64,000 nucleotides of DNA from contig JALJCQ010000009.1 of NCBI GenBank assembly GCA_023091665.1, forward strand, positions 372,001 through 436,000, in the 5' to 3' direction. The notes beneath the pieces were generated by a model. The model searched no databases. It was given only the letters and a program-made list of their open reading frames with translations, and was not told where the DNA came from. The stretch comes from Pythium myriotylum (taxonomy: Eukaryota > Oomycota > Peronosporomycetes > Pythiales > Pythiaceae). The position numbers and the translations under genes were made by a program. Below, piece by piece: positions 19,295 to 29,763 of the stretch. Numbering within the stretch: position 1 is the first letter of the stretch; the number at the start of each line of letters is the position of its first letter.

Positions 19295-20245
19295 TTACGC
19301 GACAACTTTGTCGAGCCACGCAAGAATTGTCTCGTTGACCTTCTCCGGTTGCTCCCAAAGCACCCAGTGGCCAGCTTCCTCAATGACAGTCATCTCGACG
19401 TTCGGCAACAACTTGGGCATGTCGTCGGCCATCTCCGGCTTCAGCACAGGATCATGGCGAGCTCCAATGCACAGCGCTTTGTGCTCGAACGACGTTGGGA
19501 GTTCACGCTCGTCCGCGTAGTCGTGCTCGCCTCGGCCGTAGTAGTTGCACCCGGGCTGAAAACCGGTCTTCCTGAAGTTGCTCACATACACTTCGATCTC
19601 CTCCTCCGTGAGCAGAGGCGAGAGCTCTGTGTACATGGGATGCTCGACTCCAATGTATTCGAGAAGCTGCAGCACCGTGCCTTCGTCTTCTTCTTCACCC
19701 TCGTTGTAGCGGCGGAACATGGCCGTGAACAAACGTCGCGGCGCCACGTCAAGCAACTCAGCCGCCTTTTCAGGCTGGCCAAGCAACGTCGTGTACGTCA
19801 GTTGTGGCTGCGTAGACACAAGATCGACAAAGTGGTTGGGCGGCGGAGTGAAGGGCATGGAAATGCCGCAAACGGCGAGCACGCGGTCTCCGTGGTAGAG
19901 GCACATGCGCCAGGCCATCGCAGCTCCCCAGTCGTGACCGATGAATACAGCCTTCTTGATCTCGAGGATGTCGAGCAGACGCGCCAGATCGCCCGTGACG
20001 TGTTTGCTGCCGTACTTGGCATTATCCTTGGGCGCAGACGACTGGCCGAAGCCGCGCAGATCCGGGACAATCACGCGGTACTTTTGCGAGAGTGGGCCGA
20101 TCTGCTTGCGCCATCCGTACCAGAGGTCTGGCCATCCATGGAGTAGCACGAGCGGCGTGGCGTCGCGCGGGCCGACGTCGACGTAGTGGATCGTGATCTC
20201 ATCAGAGACTTGGGCAAACTTGTGCTCGTAGTCGCTTGGAGACAT
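19295..20245 (-). CDS. Soluble epoxide hydrolase (alpha/beta hydrolase)
   Basis: A 316-residue single exon starting at ATG 20245. The family would convert epoxides to vicinal diols in the cytosol. Visible motifs are HGWP (residues 36-39, oxyanion hole), a D-R-G-F-G-Q-S stretch (62-69) and GHDWG (103-107), in which Asp105 is the nucleophile. A cap region follows, then a late acid region (ARHDPVLKP) and the catalytic His in AGHWVLWEQPE near residue 293. Asp rather than Ser at the nucleophile, with HGWP, favours an epoxide hydrolase over an esterase or a dehalogenase. The length is normal for the cytosolic type. It has no targeting signal and no link in function to the ankyrin genes around it. 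Confidence 0.9.
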   Translation of the reverse strand: MSPSDYEHKFAQVSDEITIHYVDVGPRDATPLVLLHGWPDLWYGWRKQIGPLSQKYRVIVPDLRGFGQSSAPKDNAKYGSKHVTGDLARLLDILEIKKAVFIGHDWGAAMAWRMCLYHGDRVLAVCGISMPFTPPPNHFVDLVSTQPQLTYTTLLGQPEKAAELLDVAPRRLFTAMFRRYNEGEEEDEGTVLQLLEYIGVEHPMYTELSPLLTEEEIEVYVSNFRKTGFQPGCNYYGRGEHDYADERELPTSFEHKALCIGARHDPVLKPEMADDMPKLLPNVEMTVIEEAGHWVLWEQPEKVNETILAWLDKVVA

Positions 20246-20774
20246 TGGAAGGGGGCGTGGCTTGAGAAGGATTGAACGAGTTCAAGAATGAGATGTCCGA
20301 ATCGAGCTCCGGAGACCGGAAGAGGACCCTAACGATGAATTACCTCCACTGAGTGAAGAGGTCAATGCCGGTGATGCGACAGTTCTCAGTTTTACCGTTG
20401 ACGCGCCGATTACGCGCCATCTTCTGCTTGGCTTTTGCAAGGCACCTCGAGAGCAGACTGGCATCCAGAAAGAGAGAGAGAGAGATCATCCCAATGGCCC
20501 GTAATCTAACGACGCAGCTCTTCTTGGCGGGATCAGATCGAGCAGAACGTGCAACGTGTGATGAGTACTTGGATCTTGAAGTTGTAGCTCTTGTGACTGA
20601 GTGTTGCTTCAGTTTTCTTGGGCCAGATCGCCTGCATGTGGAGGGAGATGATAGGGTTGTCCTTCAGCGATTAGTCCGCGACGCTTGGCTGTCCGTTCTC
20701 GCCCCTATTTCCGTCATTTGATGCGAACATCTTGACTGGAAACGTAAGTGCTCGTCGCCAATATCGCCAGGAGA
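20246..20774. other. Divergent spacer with a short GA repeat
   Basis: About 530 bases between the epoxide hydrolase and the next ankyrin gene. There is a (GA)n run at about 20470-20484. A gtaagt donor-like sequence at 20744 precedes the ankyrin ATG, so a 5' UTR intron cannot be excluded. No gene is recognised. Confidence 0.4.
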
Positions 20775-22565
20775 ATGCAAATACCCTCACCGCTTGCTCT
20801 CGTGCATTGCACTGTGCTGCGCGTCGACGAGCGTCTGGCGGGACTCTCACACGTCGCCGATTTGCTGACTGCTCTGCTGGATGCGTCGCCGTTCTGGTCG
20901 CTCGTCAACGCCGCTGCGAGCGGCTCTCTTCGACTTTTCGACCGCGTGGCCTTTCGCGTCCTCAAGGATCCGACGACGAACCCGCACGTCCTGACTTCGT
21001 GGCTTGCGCAGGCGTTGAAGGCTGCGATCCAGCATGATGACCTCGCAATCGCCCAAAGAATCCACAGTCTCCACCCAGAGCCGCTGGATGTGCGGTCCCT
21101 GCGCCATGCGCTGGTTCATGGGACCCTCAAGACTGTGCAGTGGGTCGTGGAGAACCGCCATGACTGCCTCTGCTGTCCTGCCGGGGTTCGAAACCTGTGC
21201 CGCGGGTGCCTAAGGCTGGCTGTGTCGTATTGCGATCTCGATGAGCTCGAAGACCCAGCGAAAACATGTCTCCACGATCCTCTTGTGTTGCCTTGGCTGT
21301 TTCAAGCGGGGATTATATTGGACCCTCGACACAACACGGATCGAGGGCTCATGTGTTGTGCGGCACGGAAGAATAGAGAAGTTGCTAAGTGGTGCGATGA
21401 CAACCAAGTGTTCACTGTCAAGATGGTTCAACAGGTTCTCTTCGACGTGATTGCATACGGGCCGCCAGGGAGTATTCCAGTGTTAGATTTTCTTCTCGCC
21501 AGAGGGTACTCAATACCCGAAGATCGAGTGATTACTGCGATGCTGTTTTCGGTGAGGAAATACGATATGGCTCCTATGCTGGAGGCTGTTGTTGCCAGTC
21601 GACTCTGCGACACGTTCCGAGATAAATTTCAATACGCGCCGTACACGGAGGGGGGCGCAAAGGTTTTGCAGTGGGAAGCCGTTTTCATGGATATCTACAG
21701 ACTAGAGACGTACGTGTGCATTCCTGGTGTGTTGAGCAACATCACAACAGATTATCAGAATCTCGACCAGATCACGTGGATGTATTACAAAAGGGGCGTG
21801 CGACCGTTCTTCTCGTCACCTCCGCGGAGCTTGAGTGAATCCAGTCTCATCGGGCTCCTTGAGTGGTTGAATGCAATTGGCGTGGAACCGATGCCAAGCA
21901 TGTTGCTCTCTGCTTTGGCTGAGAACGGCCAGCTTCAAGTGGTCCGATGGATCTATAACAAAAGCTGTCGCGGCGAGTTGGAGTTGGGCAATTCAACGTG
22001 GAACAGTGCGGTCTTGTCTGCCGCCGAAACCGGTCATCTCCACGTTATTCGCTGGATACACGAAGAAGGAATTCGCTACAGCGCATTGGGTGCGTTAGAA
22101 AAGGCAGCTGCACGTGGCCAATTTGAGGTCGTTCGATGGATGTTGTCGTCTTCGGAACTCGATACGACAACAGCTATGCTCAACGCCGCGCATAGTGGCC
22201 ATACTGACATACTTGTGTGGCTTTTTCTGCATTCGAATGCCACTTGCACCGCCCGCATGTGTCGCAAGCTCATTCTCTTTTATGATCCCCACCAACCAGT
22301 TCCTAGCCTCTGTCGTACATCACTGCGCTGGCTGAATTCAACGAAGTCGAGATGCGCCGATGAAGAGAACATCATTCCGTCTGTAGGGACACCTCAACTC
22401 GCGATTATGTCGGCTTACTGCGGTTGTCTCCAGCTACTAAAAGAACTCACGACGTGTCTGCGCAATGAATCGATTGCGATTGATCCTACATACCTTGTTG
22501 CAGAAGCTGAAGAAGAAGAGCACCGTGGTTTAGTAGACTGGCTTACTCAACCTCAGCATTCATAA
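20775..22565 (+). CDS. Ankyrin-repeat protein, array family (intact)
   Basis: ATG 20775 (MQIPSPLALVHCTVLRVDERL) gives 596 residues; the open frame reaches 20748 but starts with GTG. It has a complete N-terminal domain (GLSHVADLLTALLD, LFDRVAFRV, AQRIHSLHPEPL, LKTVQWVVENRHDC, CC-x7-C-x2-C). The middle GGAKVLQWEAVFM is followed by ankyrin-like units (QLQVVRWIYN, HLHVIRWIHE, QFEVVRWMLS, HTDILVWLF). The C-terminal Cys pair has changed to CTARMC, with an acidic end (AEAEEEE). It is the last member of the array on this side. A protein-binding scaffold role is inference from the repeats only. Confidence 0.87.
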   Translation: MQIPSPLALVHCTVLRVDERLAGLSHVADLLTALLDASPFWSLVNAAASGSLRLFDRVAFRVLKDPTTNPHVLTSWLAQALKAAIQHDDLAIAQRIHSLHPEPLDVRSLRHALVHGTLKTVQWVVENRHDCLCCPAGVRNLCRGCLRLAVSYCDLDELEDPAKTCLHDPLVLPWLFQAGIILDPRHNTDRGLMCCAARKNREVAKWCDDNQVFTVKMVQQVLFDVIAYGPPGSIPVLDFLLARGYSIPEDRVITAMLFSVRKYDMAPMLEAVVASRLCDTFRDKFQYAPYTEGGAKVLQWEAVFMDIYRLETYVCIPGVLSNITTDYQNLDQITWMYYKRGVRPFFSSPPRSLSESSLIGLLEWLNAIGVEPMPSMLLSALAENGQLQVVRWIYNKSCRGELELGNSTWNSAVLSAAETGHLHVIRWIHEEGIRYSALGALEKAAARGQFEVVRWMLSSSELDTTTAMLNAAHSGHTDILVWLFLHSNATCTARMCRKLILFYDPHQPVPSLCRTSLRWLNSTKSRCADEENIIPSVGTPQLAIMSAYCGCLQLLKELTTCLRNESIAIDPTYLVAEAEEEEHRGLVDWLTQPQHS

Positions 22566-22668
22566 CTACTGCCCTGAATCCAATTCGTCTCTGACAAGAA
22601 CTGCCTTCTTCCTCATATTTTCAATTAGTTAAACTTTTCACTAACTCACGCCAGGGCTTCCTCATAGT

Positions 22669-23846
22669 CTAAGTGATCTGGTGGATCAGCAATTCGACAG
22701 GCAGTAATGATGAGTCATGTGTCAGCACGACATCAAACCTCTCCATGTATCGCTTTAGCCGCTCGTCGACTTTATCGTTGAGAAACCCAATGCGCAGGAT
22801 TTGGCAGTCCTGCAGATCCAGACCTTGCGCCATATCCGCGTCGTGAATCGAGTCTCCAAGCACCAAAATGTTTTCGCGCTTGCCCAATTGACACTGCTTC
22901 CAAAAGGTTGAGTCCGCGATCACGCCGGCATTCTTGTTGAGAGAATGGATGAGCTGAGAGCATAATGTAAGGCGCTCGTGAGTGATGAGAAGTTCCGCGA
23001 AGGCTCAGATCGTACGTACTTTGCCTTCAAATCCAATGACCGTCCCATTCTCGTCGTAGCGCATAATGTTGGATACCACATGGATGTTTTCAGGAACTTC
23101 TTTCTGGGAAGTTTTTGCGATCTCCTTGTCTAGTATGGCGTGGATCACATTGTAGTTCCCCGCCGAAAAGACCAACGTTGGCACCTTTTGCTTTGCGAGG
23201 ACTTCAACAACTTCAAAGAAACCATGCCGTAGAGCGATATCACTAGCCTCTACGGCATCTAGAACATGTTGCTTCCTGAGCTTGTACTTCACCAGAGTAT
23301 CGTGCTGCTGGGTCCACCACTCGATCATAAATGGCAGTTTCTCTTCATCGGAAAGGTGGATCGATTGCTCGATCGGATAGTAAGTGTGGAAGAGATCCCA
23401 GCCGATTTGTTCTACTTTTGGATCCAACGCGTCCGTCCTCATCAAAATGCCCTGAGAACTGATAGCCGGCTCGCCTGCAATATTTTGCCAGCGCGGAGGT
23501 CAGAGCGAAAGGGCTTGGTAGTTCTTTCAACCCACCCTTACCGGTCGGCTTGAACGCCGTCGTCAGCGTAAAGTCAAAATCTGCGATCACGACCAACTTG
23601 CCGATGCCGTCAGTTGAGAACTTTTTCCACTTCTTGGCAAATGCATCTGATTGAACGCCATGGATATTACGTAAGTGTTGTTGAGACTGTGCCATCTCAC
23701 CATCGCTAACCTGGATCCTTCACAAACATCATGGGCCGCGGACGACTCTCGGCTGCAGCGGACGAGTCTCGCGTAGCATTTGCGACGGCCAGTGCTGCAC
23801 CAGCAGCGAGGCCACAGCGGGCACCACGAAGCAGCCGCGTCGCCAT
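22669..23846 (-). CDS. Cytosolic 5'-nucleotidase III-like (HAD superfamily), four exons
   Basis: Exons 23846-23711, 23646-23542, 23474-23020 and 22953-22669 (introns 64, 67, 66 bases, all GT-AG) join to 326 residues. Exon boundaries were set by the paralogue at 40720, which has identical 105- and 455-base middle exons. HAD motif I is DFDFTLT, and the late acidic motif is LGDSIHDADM. This suits dephosphorylation of pyrimidine nucleoside monophosphates with Mg2+, as in the UMPH-1 family. Exon 1 encodes a basic then Ala-rich leader (MATRLLRGARCGLAAGAALAVA) that looks like a mitochondrial transit peptide, then RPMMFVKDP, shared with the other two paralogues. One residue set differs at IHD where relatives have MGD or RGD. 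Confidence 0.85.
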
Positions 23847-24020
23847 CGCACGAGCCACTCAACTAGTGACGCCGAGCGCTCAAGGAGACCTCTGGTGATG
23901 ATGCTGATTGCGGTATTGTCCAATCCGGTGATTTCTCCCATTCATCTGGCTGATTATGTGATACCTTTCAAGAGATGGCTACATTTCATCACACGTCACA
24001 GATTTTTGGAATATCTCTCT

Positions 24021-26264
24021 TCACATTATGTCCTTGGGCGCTGACAGGAACACAAACGTGTTGCCCTGTTGCCGCATGAGCCCAGCACGACCTTTGGCTC
24101 GTCGCTTGTGCAGCACGAGCTCGCGGATGTCCTCGACGATCGACTCGTTCACGCGGAAATAGCTGTGGCGGTTGCCGACATTCGTGTCCGCAAACGACGT
24201 GTTGATGACATCGACATCCAGGTAGATTCGCGGCTTGGCGTCCTTGTCATCTCCTGCATCGTCGTCATAATCGAGAACCGAGCCAAGACTATGCGGTGCG
24301 GATGTTGGGACGCCCGTACTGGCTTGGACAGGCTCAGACTGCGTAACACCAGTGACTTGTCGGAACCCCGCCATCTTGTTGACAGAGGCGATTGAGGACG
24401 TCGTGGTTGCGCTCGACGCATCGAATGCACCAACTGACACGTACACGCAGTCTTGGGGCGCCGGAAAGGACTCATCTCGAATAATTGAGTCTACGCGACA
24501 TCCAAGAGAGTGAATGAGACGCGAACACTGCTTCCAGTCTCGGTTGGCCAGTTCGGAGCTTCGCAACGCGAGATCCCACTTGTCCCCGTAGATCGTGATG
24601 AGAGTACAGTACTCGCGTAGTACGTCGTAGACGCCACCCGCCGCGATAAACCGAGCGAGAGGGAACTCGGGGCTGCACAGGGTCACCGACGCGATGCTAG
24701 CCTGCGCAGTAGTGTTGCCATTCTCGAAGAGGCTCTTGAACGTGTTGCGCTCGACCGTGTTGAGGAACACACGCGCGCCCATACTGTGAGTGATGAAATG
24801 CACTTTTGTGTACCCTGCCTCCAGGACACTTGACACGAATTGGCAGAGTGCTGTTGCGACCTCTTCCGATTCGGCGTTCCGCTTGGCCGCCCAGTAGGAC
24901 GGGATCGCAAAGTTACCGCTTGCCCAGCTGAACAAGAAAGGATGGATCTCAGAGGGAAAGTCGCCTCGCGCAAGAAGCTGACCAAAGAGCTTGGTGGCAT
25001 CTTCAACTGCGTTATAGATGCCGTGCACGAAAATTAGCGCCTCAGCGTTTCGGGCGCCGTTGGCGTCGTCAACTGAGACGGCTGTCGGCTGGAGAGACTC
25101 CCGAAAATTGGTGGCGCACACGGGATGCCCACTGACGACGCGATGGGTCTCTGTATCGCGGTAGAAAACGTTGTCGAGAGGTGTGCGAAGCGTCGTGACG
25201 CAGTCTCGAGCGCTCTGTGGGGCGTTTGCGCGGTCAAAGAAGTACTCCACATGAGGGAGGAAGCGGAAGAATCCGCCAGCGACTGAGCACTCCATGCGCG
25301 CAACACCCCATCTGAGCTTCTTGTCAGCAGGAAACTTCGGCAGTAAATCCATCGCAGTCAGACTGGTCTCGTTTCGGTAGGACGCATACGCGATACGAAT
25401 TTGCTGGCTCGCGTATCCGGATCCGTGCTCGCGACTAGAGAACGGACCAATCGGAATGCCATGCTCCCACGCACCCGACAGCGTCTCTCCGTGATAAGAC
25501 GTATCCTTCCAGACGCCAAAACCATGAGGTCGGAAGTCGCTGTCGAGTCCACCCGTGTACTGGATCGTGAACTGCTTTCGCGGTCGCCAGATCCTGTGCA
25601 CGGAGAGTGCACGGTAAACAATGGTATTTGCGCGACGTCCTCGCTTGACGTCGAGCCATTTCAGGGTGTCGATCCATTCACGTGAGACGACCAACGGGTA
25701 GACGCGGTAAATGAGCCCGTAAGTGAGAACAAGCAACCCCTCAATAGCGCCAAGTACGATCAGTGCCGTGTTCTGTCCGCGTTTGTGGACCGAGAGTTCG
25801 AAAAGACCAGCGTCACCCGAGATCGCGAAGAACGATGCATGGGCCGCGACCGCGCAGTATACCATCAACAAGAGGAGTCGACTCCGCAGTTGGTTGGCGA
25901 TGAAGATGACGAGGATGAGCGCTCCAATGATGGCCCAGGCTGACGCGAGGGTCACTCGCTGAGACCCTGAGCTCGCCACTCCAGCCAGCAGCATCACGAA
26001 TACCGCATATGTCCACACGAGCAGAGCAAGAAGCGACATGACTTTGGATGGCTACAGATGATAGATAAATAAAGTCAATCAGGCAGTCACAGATTTGTCC
26101 AAGGTCACGCCGCATGGTGTACGTACACCTGGGTAGATGCCCTGGAACTGACGCTGGAGACGGCGCTTTGTCATGAACTTGAAAGTCCTCTCATAGTTGA
26201 ACGCCGTCTCGGAGAACTCATTGGCCTCGTCCTGTATGAGGAGCGTCTCGTGGAGTTGACCCAT
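24021..26264 (-). CDS. Membrane protein with MORN-like segment and DUF900-type hydrolase
   Basis: Two exons, 26264-26127 and 26051-24021, with a 75-base GTACGT..TAG intron containing in-frame stops, give 722 residues. Exon 1 (46 residues) has FNYERTFKFMTKRRLQRQF. Exon 2 begins PSKVMSLLALLVW and carries about five hydrophobic segments in the first ~170 residues. A MORN-like stretch follows (GGLDSDFRPHGFGVWKDTSY..GAWEHGIPIGPF). The C-terminal half is an alpha/beta hydrolase with FVHGIYN, WASGN, and a nucleophile elbow THSMG, close to the DUF900 family. The last part is acidic, then has NTSFADTNVGNRHSYFRV. The substrate is unknown; a lipase or acyl hydrolase on internal membranes is a guess. Confidence 0.83.
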
Positions 26265-27054
26265 CGGAAGCTGGTGGCGCGTCCAGTGGAAATTGCGAAG
26301 TGAGGAGGTGAGGATCCCTCATCGACTCGTGCACAGGAACTGACGCTACTTTGTCTCTCCCGCATATAGCTGACAGTTCGTAGAGGGTTCTGTTCATGAA
26401 GTGGATGTAGCAGTCACCATGTGAACTTCTCACTATCGATGTTGAAGCTCTCGATTACGCTGGGCGAGAACAGACGGTTGGAAGAACGACGCCAAAGGCG
26501 GATGATGTGTCGGAGGATAAAAAATGGATCAGCTGCGTGACTGAACTTTTAGGTTCAGTCCATTCTGAGCGTTTTCGTAGATCACCCACACAGCGATTCA
26601 ATTGGAAGCTCTAATCCTGAAACTGCAGCAGAAGAACAAACCGCTTCTGATCATGCAGAGAATTCTGGCTGCAAACATTTCAGCTCCTTCAACGGATCGT
26701 AGAGTACAGTGTACTTGACCTCAAACTGTCGAGCAGACACAATTGTAGGAATCCCTTGATCAGGAGCTGGGCATGATCTGATAGGTCGTTCCCAGCATGT
26801 GATATAAGATAACCTGATCCATCCGGCTGCTTTAGAAGGCTCCTGCTTTAGGTATCCGAGTGTTCTTTCTTTCACTGGAGTCATTCTCAGAGCCCACGCA
26901 GCTCATAAAGAGACAAGGGCGACTAGCTTCACCGATGACTTCCTCTCTGCCGCAGCTCTTCTCTACAGTGACCTCTCGTCACGAACCGCAACGAAGAATA
27001 CGCCCTTTCGCGATCTCGAGATGGCTACACCATTCTCACGCGTCACACATTTCA
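26265..27054. other. Spacer between two paralogous hydrolase genes
   Basis: About 790 bases. Near 27020-27054 it holds an atggctaca...tcacgcgtcacacattt stretch that is also found, altered, at 23974-24006 just downstream of the paralogue, so the duplicated unit includes 3' flank. A 77-residue minus-strand frame at 26651-26884 matches nothing I know. No gene is called. Confidence 0.4.
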
Positions 27055-29251
27055 TCAGAGAACATCCTTGGGTGCTGCGAGGAAGATAAAGATGTTGCCC
27101 CGTTGCCGCATGAGACCGACGCGACGCTTCGCACGTCGCTTGTGGAGAATGAGCTCGCGCATGTCTGCTGCAATCGTCTCGTTCACTTGGAAATAGCTGT
27201 GGCGACTGCCAACGTTCGTGTCCGTGAACGAGGTGTTGATGACGTCGAGGTCGAGATAAACGCGTGGCATGGCCTCCTCACTATCGCTGGTCCCATCGTC
27301 GTACTCAGGTACAGATCCATAACTTTGTGGATCGGATGCAGAGCTTTTCGTGCAAGAATGGGAGAACATCACGACACCTGGGTAGCCAGCCGCGTGACTA
27401 ACTGCCTCGATCGCCGCGGTGGCCGTATCGTCGACTGGGTCAGGCACTGCGCACTCGTAGCAGTTGGAATGCACTGTATCTCGCACGATGGAGTCGATAC
27501 TACGGCCCAGTGACTTCACGAATCGGCCCCACTCGCTCTTTTCCGGATTCGCCAGCTCTGAGACTCGTAGGGCCCAGTCCCACTTGTCCCCGTAGATTGT
27601 AATGAGCGAACAATACTCACGCAATGCATCGTAACCACCGCCCGCTGCAACAAAGCGAGCCAACGGATACTCGGGGCTGCACATGGTGACGGACGCAATA
27701 CTCGCCGATTTTGGTTTGTTCAGGAAAAGCTGCCTGAGAGTGCCACGCTCGATTGCATTGAGAAACATGCGCGAACCCATGCTATGCGAAATGAAGTGGA
27801 TTCGTGAGTACCCAGCGTCGATGATACTGGAAACAAACTGGCACAACACCGTGGCGATCTCTTTACTCTCGGACTTGCGTTTCGCTGACCAATAGGAGAG
27901 AAAGGGGGTGTTGCCACTGGCCCAGCTAAACGAGAACGGGTGGATGTGGGATGGGAAGTCGCCAAGGGTGAGTAGCTGGCCGAACAGCTTGATGGCATTC
28001 TCTAGTGAGTAGTCCATCCCATGGATAAAGATCAGAGCCTCTGGTTTGTTGGATGCATCGTAAAGGGAAATCGTCTCGGGTTCCAGAAACCCGCGAAAGC
28101 TGCTGCTGCAGACAGATCTCCTGATGGATGCGCTTTGATTCTCCGTACCGGTTGAGCAAACACTATCCAGTGGTGTGCGCAGAGTCGAGAGGCACTCCCG
28201 AGCACTCTGAGGTGCATTCGTCGTACTGGTACCGAAAAAGTAATCAACACTCGGTAAGAATCGGAAGAAGCCACCTGCGACGGAGCACTCCACACGAGCG
28301 ACACCCCATTTCAGCTTCTTATCGTAGGGAAAACTCGGCGAGATGTACACTGCCGTTGGAGTGGACTCACTCCTGTACGATGCGAATGCGATACGAATCT
28401 GCTGGCTCGCGTATCCTGATCCGTGCTCGCGACTAGAGAATGGACCGATCGGAATACCATGCTCCCACGCACCCGACAGAGTCTCTCCGTGATATGATGT
28501 ATCCTTCCAGACGCCAAAGCCATGCGGTCGGAAGTTCCTGTCGAGTCCGCCCGTGTACTGGATCGTGAACTGCTTTCGCGGTCGCCAGAACTTGTGAACG
28601 GTCAGTGCGCGGTAGGTTATCGTGTTCGCTCGGCGTCCTCGTTTGACATTAAACCACTTCGGTGTCTCGACTCTGCTGACGATCGCCGGATACAACAGGT
28701 TCATGGCCAAGTACACAACAATAATCGCGACTTCGAAGAGACCAAGCGCGGTCACCGTAGCGCTTTGAAGCTGCGACTGCCTGGAGCGGCTAAACAGATG
28801 AATATCGCGTGTTACGGAGAAGTACCAGGCGTGAACTGTTGCGGCGCAGAGACCCAGCATTAACACGAGACTGCTCCGCAAACTCTCAGTGATGACCATG
28901 GCAGCTATGAACGCGCCAACAAGTGACCGTGCACTCATAAAAGATGCATCGTTCTGGTCCGTGCAGCCACCGCTGCCGACAGTCATGACGGCAATGACGT
29001 AGGCACAAACAGCGTGCAAAACGAGGCTCCTCGATTTTGATGGCTACGAGAAGCGTCAGCGAATAGTTATGATATTTCGTCAGCTCAAAACCCATACGTA
29101 CAGCAGCGTACACGCCCCGGAATTGCCGTTGCAGGCGGCGCCGCGCCATATACGCGAACGTCGCCGCATAGTTGAACTGCGCGTCGGAAAAGTCGTTTCG
29201 AGCTGGAGAGTCTCCGCTGTGTAAAATCGGATTCTCGCACTGCTCCGGCAT
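27055..29251 (-). CDS. Paralogue of the MORN/DUF900-type membrane hydrolase
   Basis: Exons 29251-29102 and 29043-27055 with a 58-base GTACGT..TAG intron at the same position as in the gene at 24021, giving 712 residues. Exon 1 has FNYAATFAYMARRRLQRQF; exon 2 starts PSKSRSLVLHAVCAY. The order is the same: hydrophobic N-terminal region, MORN-like segment (HGFGVWKDTSYHGE, near-identical to the paralogue), hydrolase with FIHGMDY, WASGN and SHSMGSRMF, then the NTSFTDTNVGSRHSYF block. The first transmembrane region and the N-terminus have diverged most. It is tandem with the gene at 24021, about 790 bases apart, so unequal exchange between them is likely. Confidence 0.83.
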
Positions 29252-29763
29252 CGAAATCGTCTAAGAAACCGGAATGAGGTTGGCGGCAACAGATGAAGCA
29301 ACTGGAGGCAGCATCTTGGCGATATTCTCTCCCTCCAAATGCCATCAGCAGGCGTGAAAGGGATACAATGGTCGGTCGCCAACCCAACTCTGCCGAGATG
29401 CTCAGGATGGCTACAGTCACTCTTTCATAGAATACACAAAGACTTCAAGCTAATTACGATTCTAGACATACACTCATGTAGTCCACACTATTTTCGGACC
29501 GCCAAGTTCAAAAATCGTACTTAATTGGATCGTCCCTCGCGGTTTTGGAGTTGTGTTGCCGTTCCGGCAGATGATGATCCTGGTGGGCCTCTAACGTGCT
29601 CGCGAGTGAGTATTTCGCACGCGTTTGGAGAGCGAACGACGCGGCGCTCGCCGGCAGACGACAGATCAATCGAAAGAGGAGTCTTTTCCGGTGCGAACGG
29701 CGAAAGAACGAGAAGAATCGGACCAGTACGAGAGCCAGGAGACGCGATTGAGCAGACGACACC
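29252..29763. promoter_or_regulatory. Divergent promoter region
   Basis: About 510 bases separate the start codons of the hydrolase paralogue (minus) and the chromodomain gene (plus), so promoters for both must lie here. I see no TATA-like or other specific site that I would defend, and no extra gene. Confidence 0.4.

Noticed and set aside
19289..20146. 285-codon plus-strand frame
   Set aside because: It is antisense to the epoxide hydrolase, whose motifs are unmistakable.
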